Shown: positions 53,562-62,330 of the stretch, one piece after another
How the letters are laid out: each line of letters starts with the position of its first letter
Position numbering within the stretch: position 1 is the stretch's first letter
NCBI RefSeq assembly: GCF_001750145.1
Contig: NZ_CP015732.1
Coordinates: 3,782,001 to 3,846,000, forward strand
Source of the DNA: Arthrobacter sp. U41
GTDB taxonomy: Bacteria > Actinomycetota > Actinomycetes > Actinomycetales > Micrococcaceae
Reading direction: 5' to 3'
DNA length: 64,000 nt
Translations under genes and position numbers: made by a program
The notes under the pieces: generated by a model
What the model was told of the DNA's origin: nothing
Databases searched by the model: none
The model's input: only the letters and a program-made list of their open reading frames with translations

Positions 53562-54359
53562 TTAGGTCAGAGTCCATGAGCGTTTTGACAGGCCGAACCA
53601 GAACCCTTCGATGGCGGTTTTGGCGTGCAGGTCGCCGGAGCCGTAGGCTGCGCCGAGCGCCACATACAGCGGGGCCCAGTGTTCGCTGCGAGGGTGCGCC
53701 TCGCGGGCTGCCGGGGCCTTGTGGAGGAAATCCAGGATGGAGTCGACGTCGCCGCGCGCCATTGCTTCCTCCGCCCATTGATCGAACTCACGGGAGACCG
53801 AGGGCGGGGCACTGTCGGGTCCGCCGGCGGGGTTGAACCAGCGCAGATTGTGCGTGGTGAACCCCGAACCGACAATCAGCGTGCCGCGGTCGCGCAACGG
53901 CGCCAGCGACTTGCCCAGATCAAACAGGCCCTGCGGATCAAGGGTGGGCATGGACATTTGCACGACCGGTACATCCGCGTCCGGGAACATCTCCTTGAGC
54001 GGGACGTAGGCGCCGTGGTCCAAGCCGCGGTTCTCGTCGCGCTCGACATGGTGGCCATGGCCGCCCACGAGCTTCTCCACCTCGGCAGCCAGCCCGGGAG
54101 CCTGCGGGGCGTCGTAGGTGACGTCGTAGTACTTCTGGGGGAAACCGCCGAAGTCATAGACGAGACCCGGTTTGCGCCCGGTGGCGCTGAGCGTGACCGG
54201 GGCGTTTTCCCAGTGGGCGGACACCATGAGGATGTCCCTGGGCTTGTCAAAGGTGCCGGCCCAATCGTTGAGTTCGCGGGTCCAGGTGCTGTCGTCAGCC
54301 AGCGGCGGCGCACCATGGCTGAGGAAGAGTACTGGAGGGCGGTCGAGTGTCGTTGTCAT
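53562..54359 (-). CDS. Class III extradiol ring-cleavage dioxygenase (DODA/YgiD type)
   Basis: A 265-aa LigB-fold dioxygenase acting on catecholic or DOPA-like compounds. PPVLFLSHGAPPL carries the first metal His. VSAHWENAPVTLS carries the second, and RGTLIVGSGFTTHNLRWF and HPRSEHWAPLYVALGAA carry the others. The length agrees with the YgiD family (about 260). The frame continues past its TAA, see findings. Confidence 0.9.
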   Translation of the reverse strand: MTTTLDRPPVLFLSHGAPPLADDSTWTRELNDWAGTFDKPRDILMVSAHWENAPVTLSATGRKPGLVYDFGGFPQKYYDVTYDAPQAPGLAAEVEKLVGGHGHHVERDENRGLDHGAYVPLKEMFPDADVPVVQMSMPTLDPQGLFDLGKSLAPLRDRGTLIVGSGFTTHNLRWFNPAGGPDSAPPSVSREFDQWAEEAMARGDVDSILDFLHKAPAAREAHPRSEHWAPLYVALGAAYGSGDLHAKTAIEGFWFGLSKRSWTLT

Positions 54360-54418
54360 GACAGCATTCTATCCGGTTTTACTTGAAGGTTCAAGCGTCC
54401 GAGCTTGCTCCTTGCCAA

Positions 54419-54757
54419 TCAGACGCACCAGCTGCCAGCAGATAGCCGGCACCGAAAACGGGCCCCGCACGTGGGCCGGGCCGGGCCGGGACCGAGAACC
54501 ACCAGCACGGGGTCACGATCACCAGGTGCTCGCACCAGCGCATCGTCGCGGGCGTTCGCCAGCGGCGGCTCCAGCGGCTGGGGGTGGGTGAAACCGCCGG
54601 GAAGGACCGGGGCGAAGTCCATCTCCCTCAGCATCAGGTGCTCGACCTCGTGACCGGCAGCGCGGGCACCTTCCACCTAGGCCCGTGCCAGAGCGTCGCA
54701 GTAGCTGCCGGCGTCGGGATGACCGTCGATCGCCAGAACCCGCGTATCGTCCTCCAA
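54419..54757 (-). pseudogene. NAD(P)H oxidoreductase (flavodoxin-like fold) pseudogene
   Basis: From TTG 54757: LEDDTRVLAIDGHPDAGSYCDALARA, then an in-frame TAG where relatives have Tyr, then VEGARAAGHEVEHLMLREMDFAPVLPGGF and PLEPPLANARDDAL in the same frame. The rest, including the conserved Pro/Trp core, is missing or scrambled. It therefore has a nonsense mutation and a lost C-terminus. Confidence 0.75.
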
Positions 54758-54795
54758 ACTGCATCCTTCGCTCCGGGGCGTCAGCACATCCCGGG

Positions 54796-55332
54796 TCACG
54801 AGTGGTCGGTGGCGGCTCTGGGGTCCCCTGCCAGCTGCGCGGCGATGTCCCGGGCCCATCCCTCGATCTCCCCCCATTCCCGGTAGTCACCGAAATGGAT
54901 GCCCAGGGCCCGGACCAGCATCCCGGATGAGCGCGGGAACTGTTCAGGCCAGGCGGTCCCGGAGAACAGGTGGTGGCCCCGCGTGCGGACGAGCTCCCGC
55001 AGCGCTTGGGCGATCCGCCGGTCCTGCGCCGCACGCCCTGGCTTGCGTAACCACCGGGGCAGTCCGGCGGACATTCCCACGCTGAACAACCACACCGGCC
55101 GGGCCCGCAGAGCATCCTGGTGCCGGTGGACGAACTCGGTGGCCTCAGGCAGCCACGCCTGGCCGTGGATCGCACTGCCCAGCACGACCGCAACATAGGT
55201 ACCGGGATCGGCAATCTCCTGCACCGCCACGACGTCGACCGCCCAGTTCGAGTGCTGCAGGGCACCGGCGATCCAGCGGGCGATCTCCGCCGTCGATCCG
55301 TGTGCACTGGCATATCCGACCAGGATCCGCAT
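54796..55332 (-). CDS. Flavodoxin domain-containing protein
   Basis: A 178-aa flavodoxin. FMN phosphate loop YASAHGSTAEIA near the N-terminus, then VVLGSAIHGQAWLPEATEFV and VWLFSVGMSAGLP. It resembles the HemG-like flavodoxins of actinobacteria; electron transfer partner unknown. ATG 55332 (MRILVGYAS) is chosen; three more in-frame codons upstream add MAC. Confidence 0.87.
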   Translation of the reverse strand: MRILVGYASAHGSTAEIARWIAGALQHSNWAVDVVAVQEIADPGTYVAVVLGSAIHGQAWLPEATEFVHRHQDALRARPVWLFSVGMSAGLPRWLRKPGRAAQDRRIAQALRELVRTRGHHLFSGTAWPEQFPRSSGMLVRALGIHFGDYREWGEIEGWARDIAAQLAGDPRAATDHS

Positions 55333-55595
55333 GCAAGCCACTCCCTTTGTGGGCCATGGTAGTACGGACTAGTGGACGGCAGTAGAGGACCGTTCATAAC
55401 ATTGCCGGCTGGGAACCCAACAGCCGGGTTGACTCGCGCCGGACCCGTTGACGGTTGCGTGTATCGTTCTCCGGCGTCATGCCGCGCCGTTGTAGGGCGC
55501 GCCATGCGCCGCTAGCCTTGAAGCCAGCACACCGCACCACCGGCGCGCCAGGCCGTGCGCCGGTTCCACCGAAGAACCCGGGAAGGGTGCCAGCT

Positions 55596-56333
55596 GTGGA
55601 ACAACACATGATCCGGCGGCTCACTGGGTGGGCCGCCGTCGGAATGGTGGTTTTCTGGGCGGCCCAGTTCCCGTTGTACCTGGTGAATGCCGTCCGTGGA
55701 AATTTACGACGGCGTCGGCGGCGCGGCGGAGGCCTACCGGATCCGTAACATCATCTTCACCAGGATATTGCTTGATCTGGGTCTCTACGTGGCTGCGATG
55801 GTCTTCGCTGCCGGACTGGGCCACCTCATTAGTCGAGCCAATCCGGACTACGGGTGGGCGGGGTCGCTGGTGGTTGCTTCCATGGCCGTGTGGGTCGGCG
55901 TGACCCTGGTGGCCAACGGATTAGAGGGGGGTCTTGCCCTGGATGCCATGGCACCGGACCCGGACCCGTCAGTGAACCGCGCGCTGACGCTGGCCTACAT
56001 CCTGATTTACAACAGCTCCATCGCGTTTACAACAGCTCCATCGCGTTCGCCATCACCGGCCTCTTTCTGGGTGCTGCCGGCTGGGCGGCCGCCGCTACCG
56101 GCGTCCTTCCGCGTTGGACCCGGTGGGTCGCCTACTTTGGGGTCCTGTTGTGTGCGGCGGCGGTGCCATCCATGTATGGCGGGCCGCTGGACCGGGGCGG
56201 TTTCTACAACGCCGCCGGCTGGGGCCCGGTGATTATCGCCAACCCCCCGCCGGCGCTCTGGGTGGTGATCGCGGCGGTGCTGCTGTTGCGTCGGCCTGCC
56301 ACGCCGCCGGCCGGAGAGGCAGGCAGACGGTGA
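55596..56333 (+). pseudogene. DUF4386-type membrane protein gene with two frameshifts
   Basis: GTG 55596 after GGAAGG starts MEQHMIRRLTGWAAVGMVVFWAAQFPLYLVN. Near 55690 the reading moves to a second frame (PSVEIYDGVGGAAEAYRIRNIIFTRILLDLGLYV), then to a third at about 56015-56055. There a 20-bp unit (TTACAACAGCTCCATCGCGT) is tandemly duplicated. The third frame continues AITGLFLGAAGWAAAATG to a stop at 56333. With one unit removed, the last two parts join in frame. Hydrophobic segments fit DUF4386. Confidence 0.83.
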
Positions 56334-56399
56334 AGGTTGTGGTGGCTTCTGTGTCCGGACACGGATCCACCTGGGAACCGGGCATGACGTAAGCACATC

Positions 56400-56836
56400 C
56401 TTACGGTGATTGAGGCTGGATTGGGGGCGTTGTAAGCTCTCGACCAACCCAGGGGTGCCGGGTATGGCTAAAAGCTAAACGGCTGGACTTTGCGTCACGG
56501 CTCCGAAGGAATGGCCGCCCGGACACCCCGCGATGGCTCGACCGCTAATTGAGAGAAGCGATCCGATCGCGATGTAAGGACACGACGGCGCGGCCATCCG
56601 CTTGGGCCCTAACAGGACAACGCGATGGAGGCATACATGCCTGAACTCTGGGCCGGCATCGACGCCGGAAAAGCTCATCAAAAACAGGCGCCAAAGACGC
56701 GGCAGTCATCGCCGACCAAGCAAGGATGCGACGGGACCTGCAATCCATCCGCAGCGGCGACCAGATCAGCACCGATCCGCGCCTACTCACCTCACGCCGC
56801 AAAGGCCTGGTCTGCGACCGAACACGCGCCCTCGAA
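56400..56836 (+). pseudogene. IS110-family element remnant (left end and transposase start)
   Basis: ATG 56637 begins MPELWAGIDAGKAH, the RuvC-like N-terminus of IS110 transposases. After a deletion a second frame gives KDAAVIADQARMRRDLQSI, RLLTSRRKGLVCDRTRALEA, an internal segment of the same family; then it decays. The 200-plus bp before the ATG match no gene and correspond in position to the IS110 non-coding end that encodes the bridge RNA. Element boundaries cannot be set. Confidence 0.65.
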
Positions 56837-56982
56837 GCATCCGGATGCACAGTGTGCACCATGGGCGCCGGCCCTGGAAGTTGGCACTAGGACCGCGCCC
56901 GAAGACGGGGTACCGGTGTCGGTTTCCGCCGCCGCAGAATTTGTCACTTGAATTGAAAAAGCCCGAGATACTATCTCCATAC

Positions 56983-57018
56983 GCGCCCCGATGTATCCCC
57001 CAATAACATCGGGGGCGC
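56983..57018. terminator. Strong hairpin in non-coding stretch
   Basis: GCGCCCCGATGT pairs with ACATCGGGGGCGC (one bulged G) around an 11-nt loop, followed on the plus strand by a pyrimidine-rich TTCCACGCTCTT. It may terminate the remnant or, read in reverse, the GAF-ANTAR gene. Nothing else is recognisable in 56840-57128. Confidence 0.45.
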
Positions 57019-57128
57019 TTCCACGCTCTTAGACGATGTCCAACCCCTGAGAACCGCCGGTCCCGACTACACAGGAGGCCGAAAGTCGGTCAACGCGCCC
57101 CGCCGCGCCGTAGCCCTCGGCACCGCCT

Positions 57129-57884
57129 TCATCGAACCGGTCGTTTTACTCCGGCGATTTCTCCGCTGATCGTCAGATCTTCTGCCACCTCACGCAGTTT
57201 CCTGTTGGAGCTGGAGCTGGCGCGGGTAAGGACAAGAAAGGCCTGCTGGGCGCTTAATTTGTAGCGTTCCATCAGGATGCCCTCCGCCTGGCCGATGAGC
57301 TGGCGGGACATCAGAGCTTCCTTGAGCTGACTGATTTTCTGGGAGTCGGCGAAAGCCACGGCTGCATGGGCGGCAACGAGCAGCCCAATCTGCTCGGACT
57401 CGAGATCAAAAGCGTCCGGCCTGGCTCCGAACAGGTTCAACGCCCCCATCCGGTCGCCTTCGACGAACAACTGGAGTGAAAGCATGCTGCGCGCCCCAAG
57501 CTCAACGGCGCCACTGCAGAACGCCGGCCAACGGGTCTCAGTGCTGAGGTCGGGCACCCGCACAATCCGGTGCTCGTAGGCCGCATCCAGGCAAGGCCCT
57601 TGCCCGGTGGAACTTTGCAAAGCATCAACCCTGCGGGGGAGGACTCCCGAAGCGATTTTTGCCTCAATCGTCCGACCGGTGACCAAGCTAATGGACGCAT
57701 CGGCGGCGCCGGGGATGAGCTCGACGGCGGCCTGGACTATTCCGGCCAGGACGGTGTCGAGGTCATCTTCCTGCTGCAGCTCCCTGGCCAGCTCGCCGAG
57801 CTGAGCGGCCAGGTCACCGCTGACACCCCCACTCTGTCCTGACGTCCCGGAGGGACCATCCATCTCTGACGCGTCGATGCTCAT
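57129..57884 (-). CDS. GAF and ANTAR domain-containing RNA-binding antiterminator
   Basis: A 251-aa regulator. The GAF sensor domain (about 45-175) has VTGRTIEAKIASGVLPRRVD and ALQSSTGQGPCLDAAY. The C-terminal ANTAR domain (about 185-245) has KEALMSRQLIGQAEGILMERY, then QQAFLVLTRASSSSNRKLREVAEDL. ANTAR proteins bind paired hairpins in leader RNAs to control termination. ATG 57884 follows GAGGTGGG. Confidence 0.92.
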   Translation of the reverse strand: MSIDASEMDGPSGTSGQSGGVSGDLAAQLGELARELQQEDDLDTVLAGIVQAAVELIPGAADASISLVTGRTIEAKIASGVLPRRVDALQSSTGQGPCLDAAYEHRIVRVPDLSTETRWPAFCSGAVELGARSMLSLQLFVEGDRMGALNLFGARPDAFDLESEQIGLLVAAHAAVAFADSQKISQLKEALMSRQLIGQAEGILMERYKLSAQQAFLVLTRASSSSNRKLREVAEDLTISGEIAGVKRPVR

Positions 57885-58027
57885 CGACCCACCTCGTTCT
57901 TCCGTTACCTCTGAGCCTATGCCCGACATCCGGCAATAGATCCATCCCGTACCGGACTTATTCTCCAGCGCGGCCAGCACAGTCCCGCTGTCCACAAAAG
58001 GGGACACTTCTTGCGGGTTATCCACCG

Positions 58028-58145
58028 CTACGACTGCGCGACATTCCAGCTGGGCGGGGGCGGGGTACCCTCGACCTCCCTGGCCTCGAAGTGGCTCAGA
58101 AGATCGCCAGTGGCCTTCGCCATTACATACCAGGCGTTTTGGCTA
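58028..58145 (-). pseudogene. Remnant of a second SRAP gene (5' end)
   Basis: NAWYVMAKATGDLLSHFEA ... PPPPSWNVAQS and stop. This matches the first 38 residues of SRAP (compare MCGRYVMARAVGDLLAEFD ... PPSWNVAPT at 6626-7372), but the MCGR start with catalytic Cys2 is mutated and the rest is absent. Confidence 0.7.
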
Positions 58146-58160
58146 CTAAGGGATCCAGCC

Positions 58161-58197
58161 TCTGGGGGCGGCCGGTGTAGTGGTGGCCGCCCCCAGA
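58161..58197 (-). terminator. Terminator-like hairpin downstream of phoD
   Basis: Perfect 13-bp stem: TCTGGGGGCGGCC with GGCCGCCCCCAGA, loop of 11 nt, beginning 10 bp after the phoD stop. No U-tract, as is common for actinobacterial terminators. Confidence 0.65.
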
Positions 58198-58206
58198 CTG
58201 CCGGTC

Positions 58207-59742
58207 TCAGGCTCGCTGGGCCCCGGGCTGGCCGTTCCGGACCACGAAGGAAGCGTCGACGACGGCTGGCGAAGTGGTATCTGCGGCCGACGCCACCACG
58301 AGGTAATCGCTGCGGAACTCGTCCGGGGTCACGGTGCAGCGGGTCCAACCTCGCTTGTCGGGGTTGATGTAGTGGGTGTGCGGGTTGGCTGGCAGGCCAT
58401 TCTTGATTGCCTGGGCCCAGCCGCAACCGGAGCTGATGGAGGTTCCGACGAACTCTGCGGCGACCACTTTCGAACCCGGGTCCGCGTGGTCGAGCAGGAC
58501 ATCGTTGACGAACGCGGAGTGCCAGTCGCCGCTCAGGATGACGGGGTTAGCCGGGTTCTGCTGGTTGATGAAGTTCGTGAGGCGGTTGCGGGAGACGACG
58601 TAGCCGTCCCACTGGTCGTGGTTGACCGAGAGGGTTTCGGACGGGTCATAGTCGTACTGAGCCATCATTGTCTGCTGGGCGATGACGTTCCAACGGGCGG
58701 ACGATGACGCGAGCCCCTGGAAAAGCCACTGTTCCTGCGCATCACCCATCAGGGTGCGTGAGGGGTCGTAGACGCCGGGGTGCTGCGGTCCGCCCGGGAA
58801 GTTATCGGTCAGCTGGTCCGAGCGGTACTGGCGCGTGTCCAGGACGTGAAATCTTGCCAGGTTGCCGTAGTCCAGCCCTCGGTACAGGACCATGTCCGGG
58901 CCTGTGGGCCGTTGCGGGCGGCGAAGCGGAAGGTGCTCGTAGTAGGCCTGGAAAGCGTTGGCGCGCAGCTGGAGGAAACGCTGCGGTTCGTTGGAAGCCT
59001 CGTTGTCGGCCTGGGACACACCGTCAGCCCAGTTGTTCTCGATTTCGTGGTCATCGAAGGTGACGACGAAAGGGAACCTCGCGTGCGCGGCCTGCAGGTC
59101 GGGCGAGCTCTTGTACTTGGCTTGGTTGTTGCGGAAATCGGCCAGCGTCTCGTGGTTTTTGCCCTCGTAGGTGTAGTCGCCCACATGCACGACGAGGTCG
59201 AGGTCCTCCTGCGCCATGGTGCGGTAGGCGGCGTAGCGGCCGCCGGCCCACGACTGGCATGAGGCCAATCCGAAGGTGATCCGCCCCGGATCCGATCCGG
59301 CCGCCGGTGCAGTGCGGGTGTGCCCGACCGGGCTTTCCTCGCTGCCGACGCGGAAACGGAACCAGTAGTCCGCGGACGGGCGCAGCCCCTCGACCTCGGC
59401 GTGCACGGAGTGGGCCAGTTCGGGGATCGCGCTCTCAGTACCTGCTTTGACGACAGTGCGGAATTCCGGGTCGGCGGCAATCTGCCAGTTCACCTGGACC
59501 TTATACGGTGGCATGCCGCCCAGCCCGTCTGCTGCCAGGGGCTCGGGTGCCAGACGGGTCCACAACACGATGCCATCGGGGGTAGGGTCACCCGACGCGA
59601 CGCCCAGGGTGAAGGGGTTCTGCGGAAATTGGGGTTCAGCCCAGGCGGGTGCCGTGGAGAAGCCGTAGATGGCAGCTGTCGCGGCCGCGCCCCCGGACAG
59701 GGCGAGGAAACGGCGGCGGGACGTGGCAAAGGTACGGGACAA
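58207..59742 (-). CDS. phoD: Alkaline phosphatase D (PhoD), Tat-exported
   Basis: A 511-aa secreted phosphodiesterase/phosphatase. Twin-arginine signal SRRRFLALSGGAAATAAI (residues about 8-40). PhoD N-domain FTLGVASGDPTPDGIVLWTRLAP. Metallophosphatase motifs are VVHVGDYTYEGK, FVVTFDDHEIENNWADG, AQQTMMAQYD and VILSGDWHSAFVNDV. The start is TTG 59742 after GGAGAC, placing the Tat motif correctly. A Pho box lies 63 bp upstream, so phosphate starvation control is very likely. Confidence 0.93.
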   Translation of the reverse strand: MSRTFATSRRRFLALSGGAAATAAIYGFSTAPAWAEPQFPQNPFTLGVASGDPTPDGIVLWTRLAPEPLAADGLGGMPPYKVQVNWQIAADPEFRTVVKAGTESAIPELAHSVHAEVEGLRPSADYWFRFRVGSEESPVGHTRTAPAAGSDPGRITFGLASCQSWAGGRYAAYRTMAQEDLDLVVHVGDYTYEGKNHETLADFRNNQAKYKSSPDLQAAHARFPFVVTFDDHEIENNWADGVSQADNEASNEPQRFLQLRANAFQAYYEHLPLRRPQRPTGPDMVLYRGLDYGNLARFHVLDTRQYRSDQLTDNFPGGPQHPGVYDPSRTLMGDAQEQWLFQGLASSSARWNVIAQQTMMAQYDYDPSETLSVNHDQWDGYVVSRNRLTNFINQQNPANPVILSGDWHSAFVNDVLLDHADPGSKVVAAEFVGTSISSGCGWAQAIKNGLPANPHTHYINPDKRGWTRCTVTPDEFRSDYLVVASAADTTSPAVVDASFVVRNGQPGAQRA

Positions 59743-59804
59743 GTTGTCTCCTGAGGGGGTTCGGCTGATACCCAGCCCATTCAGCCAGTGGGAGCTATGG
59801 GGAG

Positions 59805-59833
59805 TGTGAACCCGTAGTGAACGCACCACGAAC
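59805..59833 (-). promoter_or_regulatory. Pho box (PhoP-type direct repeats)
   Basis: Read on the minus strand: GTTCGTG, GTTCACT and GTTCACA, each separated by 4 bp, an exact 11-bp period (59827-59833, 59816-59822, 59805-59811). This is the actinobacterial PhoP-binding pattern, upstream of phoD. Confidence 0.8.
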
Positions 59834-60040
59834 CTTGGCGGGAGTCTTGGTCAGGGCCCTTCAGGACGCGTTTGCCACACGAAGTCGGCCGGGGCCCGCA
59901 CCTGCGTAGCGGGGTGTTTTCTTGTGCGGCACTGCTGCGTCGGTCCTGGTTCATTTGCCCCCCGTACCGTCAGTCCGGGGGCGCCCCCGGCACAAGGCTC
60001 AGGCTGGCTAATCAGCCCCCCATAAACAAAGGAATCACGG

Positions 60041-60979
60041 ATGCGCATCCCCACACGACCCTTCATCCCCGCTGTTGCAGCCACGTTGGCTCTTGGCGTG
60101 GCAGCGTCCGCGCTGTCCCTGTCCCCGGCCACGGCGGCCCCGGCGTCCGGCGAGGGCAAGCCTCTCTTCGAGTTCGGTGTCGTCGCCGACGTCCAGTACT
60201 GCGACTGCGACACGAAGGGAAGCCGCAACTACCGGGGGTCGCTGCAAAAGCTGTCCGAGGCGGCCACCACCTTCAACAGTGCAGACCTGGCCTTCACCAT
60301 CCAGACCGGTGACCTCATCGACAGGAACAAGGAAAGCTTCGACCAGATCCTTCCCGTTTGGGAGCAGATCCAAGGTCCACGGCACCACATTCTGGGCAAC
60401 CACGACTTCCCCGTCTACACCGACGAAGTAGAGAGCCTTCTGGGAATGCCAAACCAGTACTACGACTTCAGCCGGGACGGCTTCCGGTTCGTTGCCCTCG
60501 ACACCAACGACATCAGCACCTACGCGAACGCTCCTGAGTCCCCCAAGCGCGGACAGGCGGAGACCATCCTGGCCGCGAAGACGTGGGAGGGCGACAGCAA
60601 CGCCCAGTCCTGGAACGGCGGAGTCGGCGAGGAGCAGATGCGCTGGTTCGAGAGCGTGCTCAGTGACGCAGAAGCGAAGGGCGAAAAAACTGTCGTCCTG
60701 GGCCACATGCCGGTCGCTCCCCTGAACGAACATAATGCCTGGAACGACTCGGCCATCATCGCAACCATGGAGAAGCACCGTAGCGTTGTTGCCTACCTCA
60801 ACGGACACAACCATATGGGCAATTACGAAGAGCGCAACGGCATCCACTACGTGAACCTTGAAGGCATGGTGGAGCAGGACACCAACGCCTACTCAGTAAT
60901 CAAAGTCCACGAGGACCGACTGGTCATCGACGGTTACGGCCGCGAGCCCGACCGCCAGTTGAAATTCGCCTCCAAGTAG
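60041..60979 (+). CDS. Secreted metallophosphoesterase, ADPRM-like
   Basis: A 312-aa exported enzyme with signal peptide (1-33, VAATLALGVAASALSLSPATAA). GVVADVQYCDCDTKGSRNYRG (metal Asp, His-less variant typical of the ADP-ribose/CDP-alcohol diphosphatase ADPRM group). Then FTIQTGDLID, HHILGNHDFPV, VVLGHMPVAP and VAYLNGHNHMGNY. It may release phosphate from nucleotide diphosphate compounds outside the cell. AAAGGA precedes the ATG. Divergent from phoD; no clear second Pho box on its side. Confidence 0.87.
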   Translation: MRIPTRPFIPAVAATLALGVAASALSLSPATAAPASGEGKPLFEFGVVADVQYCDCDTKGSRNYRGSLQKLSEAATTFNSADLAFTIQTGDLIDRNKESFDQILPVWEQIQGPRHHILGNHDFPVYTDEVESLLGMPNQYYDFSRDGFRFVALDTNDISTYANAPESPKRGQAETILAAKTWEGDSNAQSWNGGVGEEQMRWFESVLSDAEAKGEKTVVLGHMPVAPLNEHNAWNDSAIIATMEKHRSVVAYLNGHNHMGNYEERNGIHYVNLEGMVEQDTNAYSVIKVHEDRLVIDGYGREPDRQLKFASK

Positions 60980-61059
60980 GCCAGGGCCGCTCCGCACGTT
61001 GACGTTGCCTTGTTCGCGGGAAGTGACCTTGTGTATGTCAGCAGTTCGCAGGGGCGGGT

Positions 61060-61776
61060 AATCGCAGTCGCGGGTGAGTGGGAGGAGGTCCTGCTCGTCA
61101 GGGGTCAGGGAGTCGAGCAGGGCATCGTCCCAAAGCTCGACGCCCCCAGAGCTGCACGAAATCCGGATAGCCTTCCACGTCGTCCATTACGGCACTAAGG
61201 AGCTCCTCCGTAGCCTCTTTCCCGGTGCCATCCAACGGGCGGCTGGAGTGTGTTGACTGCGGCGACGGGCAGTGACAGCGGATGCTGTCCGTCGCGGCCT
61301 TTGTCGTCCCCGAGTACCTGCGCCTCGTCGCGCATCAGGACAAGCCCGGCCCTTCCGGATTTCACCGCAATGCGAGCTGTGTCCAGGAGGTCGGCTGCCA
61401 GGTTGGCTTCCTTCGAATTTGCCGAGCCCCCCAGAGGCACGGTGACATCTTCAAATTCAAATGTCACGGTCGCCAGCGACCGCGCACCGATGATGACGGC
61501 CTCCGTCTTCTGCCGAAGGTTCTCGGCCCGCGAAACCTGGGTCTGAACGTCCAGGAGAACATCGTGGAGCACTCCGACGGTCGCGTCTTCGCGGTTGTGT
61601 CGAGGCTCCAGCTGCAGCCTGCCGACGGCCCAGTTGAGCTCCCCCTTCGTCACTTCTTCAGAGTGCTTGAGCAACACCGTCTTCCCTACCCCGCGGAGAC
61701 AGGTAATGCGATAGTTGGCGGGGATCTTGGGTGCTCCCCTGAAACAGAAATTCTTTAGAACTGAATAGCCGGGCAG
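61060..61776 (-). pseudogene. Decayed AAA ATPase (ORC/CDC6-like) gene
   Basis: The first part contains the Walker A region RITCLRGVGKTVLLKHSEE, EDVTVPLGGSANSKEANLAA, and Walker B-like RAGLVLMRDEAQVLGDDKG. After NTLQ the reading jumps into GTGKEATEELLSAVMDDVEGY and FVQLWG, then shifts frame again to ELWDDALLDSLTPDEQDLL. This fits a protein whose middle is deleted and whose C-terminus is frameshifted. No start codon is obvious. The 930-bp interval 60980-61910 holds nothing else. Confidence 0.75.
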
Positions 61777-61910
61777 CTAAGGACTGGTTTGCCCGGCAGC
61801 CTCGTCCTGGTTGCCAAAGAGTTCAAGGAGACGCAGTGCCTGGCCGGGCGACTACGGGTTCAGCGCGCTATCCCGGACGCCGATCCGATCTGCCGGGATA
61901 GGCTCGCACC

Positions 61911-62330
61911 ATGAAGCGTCGGGGGTTACTTCTTGTGCTGCTGGGTGCGGTGGCCGTTGTGCTGGCTCTGGTGATGTTCAGCCGCGGATCCGGCAGCACC
62001 GTCTGCCCGGCCATCGGGTACGCCTACGTCGGCGACGTGGAGTTGGTCTTCCCGCAGGATCCGGTGTCGGTCGCGGCCTGTTTCGGGGAGGGCTGCACTG
62101 CCGCCGCCGTGACCAGGAGCCCTGACGGCAAGTGGCTGGTGCCGCAGTCACAGCCCTATCTGGTCCCGCCTGTCAGCGTCACGTCTGTCTACGTTGAAGC
62201 GGCGGACTCTTCAGGTGCCCGCATCGCCAGCGCGCTGCCCATCGTGACGGAGCCGACTGGGGAATATCCCTATGGGCGAGAATGCGGAGGACCGGTCAGG
62301 TTCAAACCTGTACAGGTGCCGTTCGGCTGA
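61911..62330 (+). CDS. Hypothetical membrane-anchored protein, 139 aa
   Basis: N-terminal hydrophobic segment (about 5-23, LLLVLLGAVAVVLALVMF), then an extracytoplasmic region with four Cys (VCPAIGYAYVG, ACFGEGCTAAAV, RECGG). Function unknown. Its 3' end overlaps the convergent XRE gene by about 60 bp. Confidence 0.65.
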   Translation: MKRRGLLLVLLGAVAVVLALVMFSRGSGSTVCPAIGYAYVGDVELVFPQDPVSVAACFGEGCTAAAVTRSPDGKWLVPQSQPYLVPPVSVTSVYVEAADSSGARIASALPIVTEPTGEYPYGRECGGPVRFKPVQVPFG

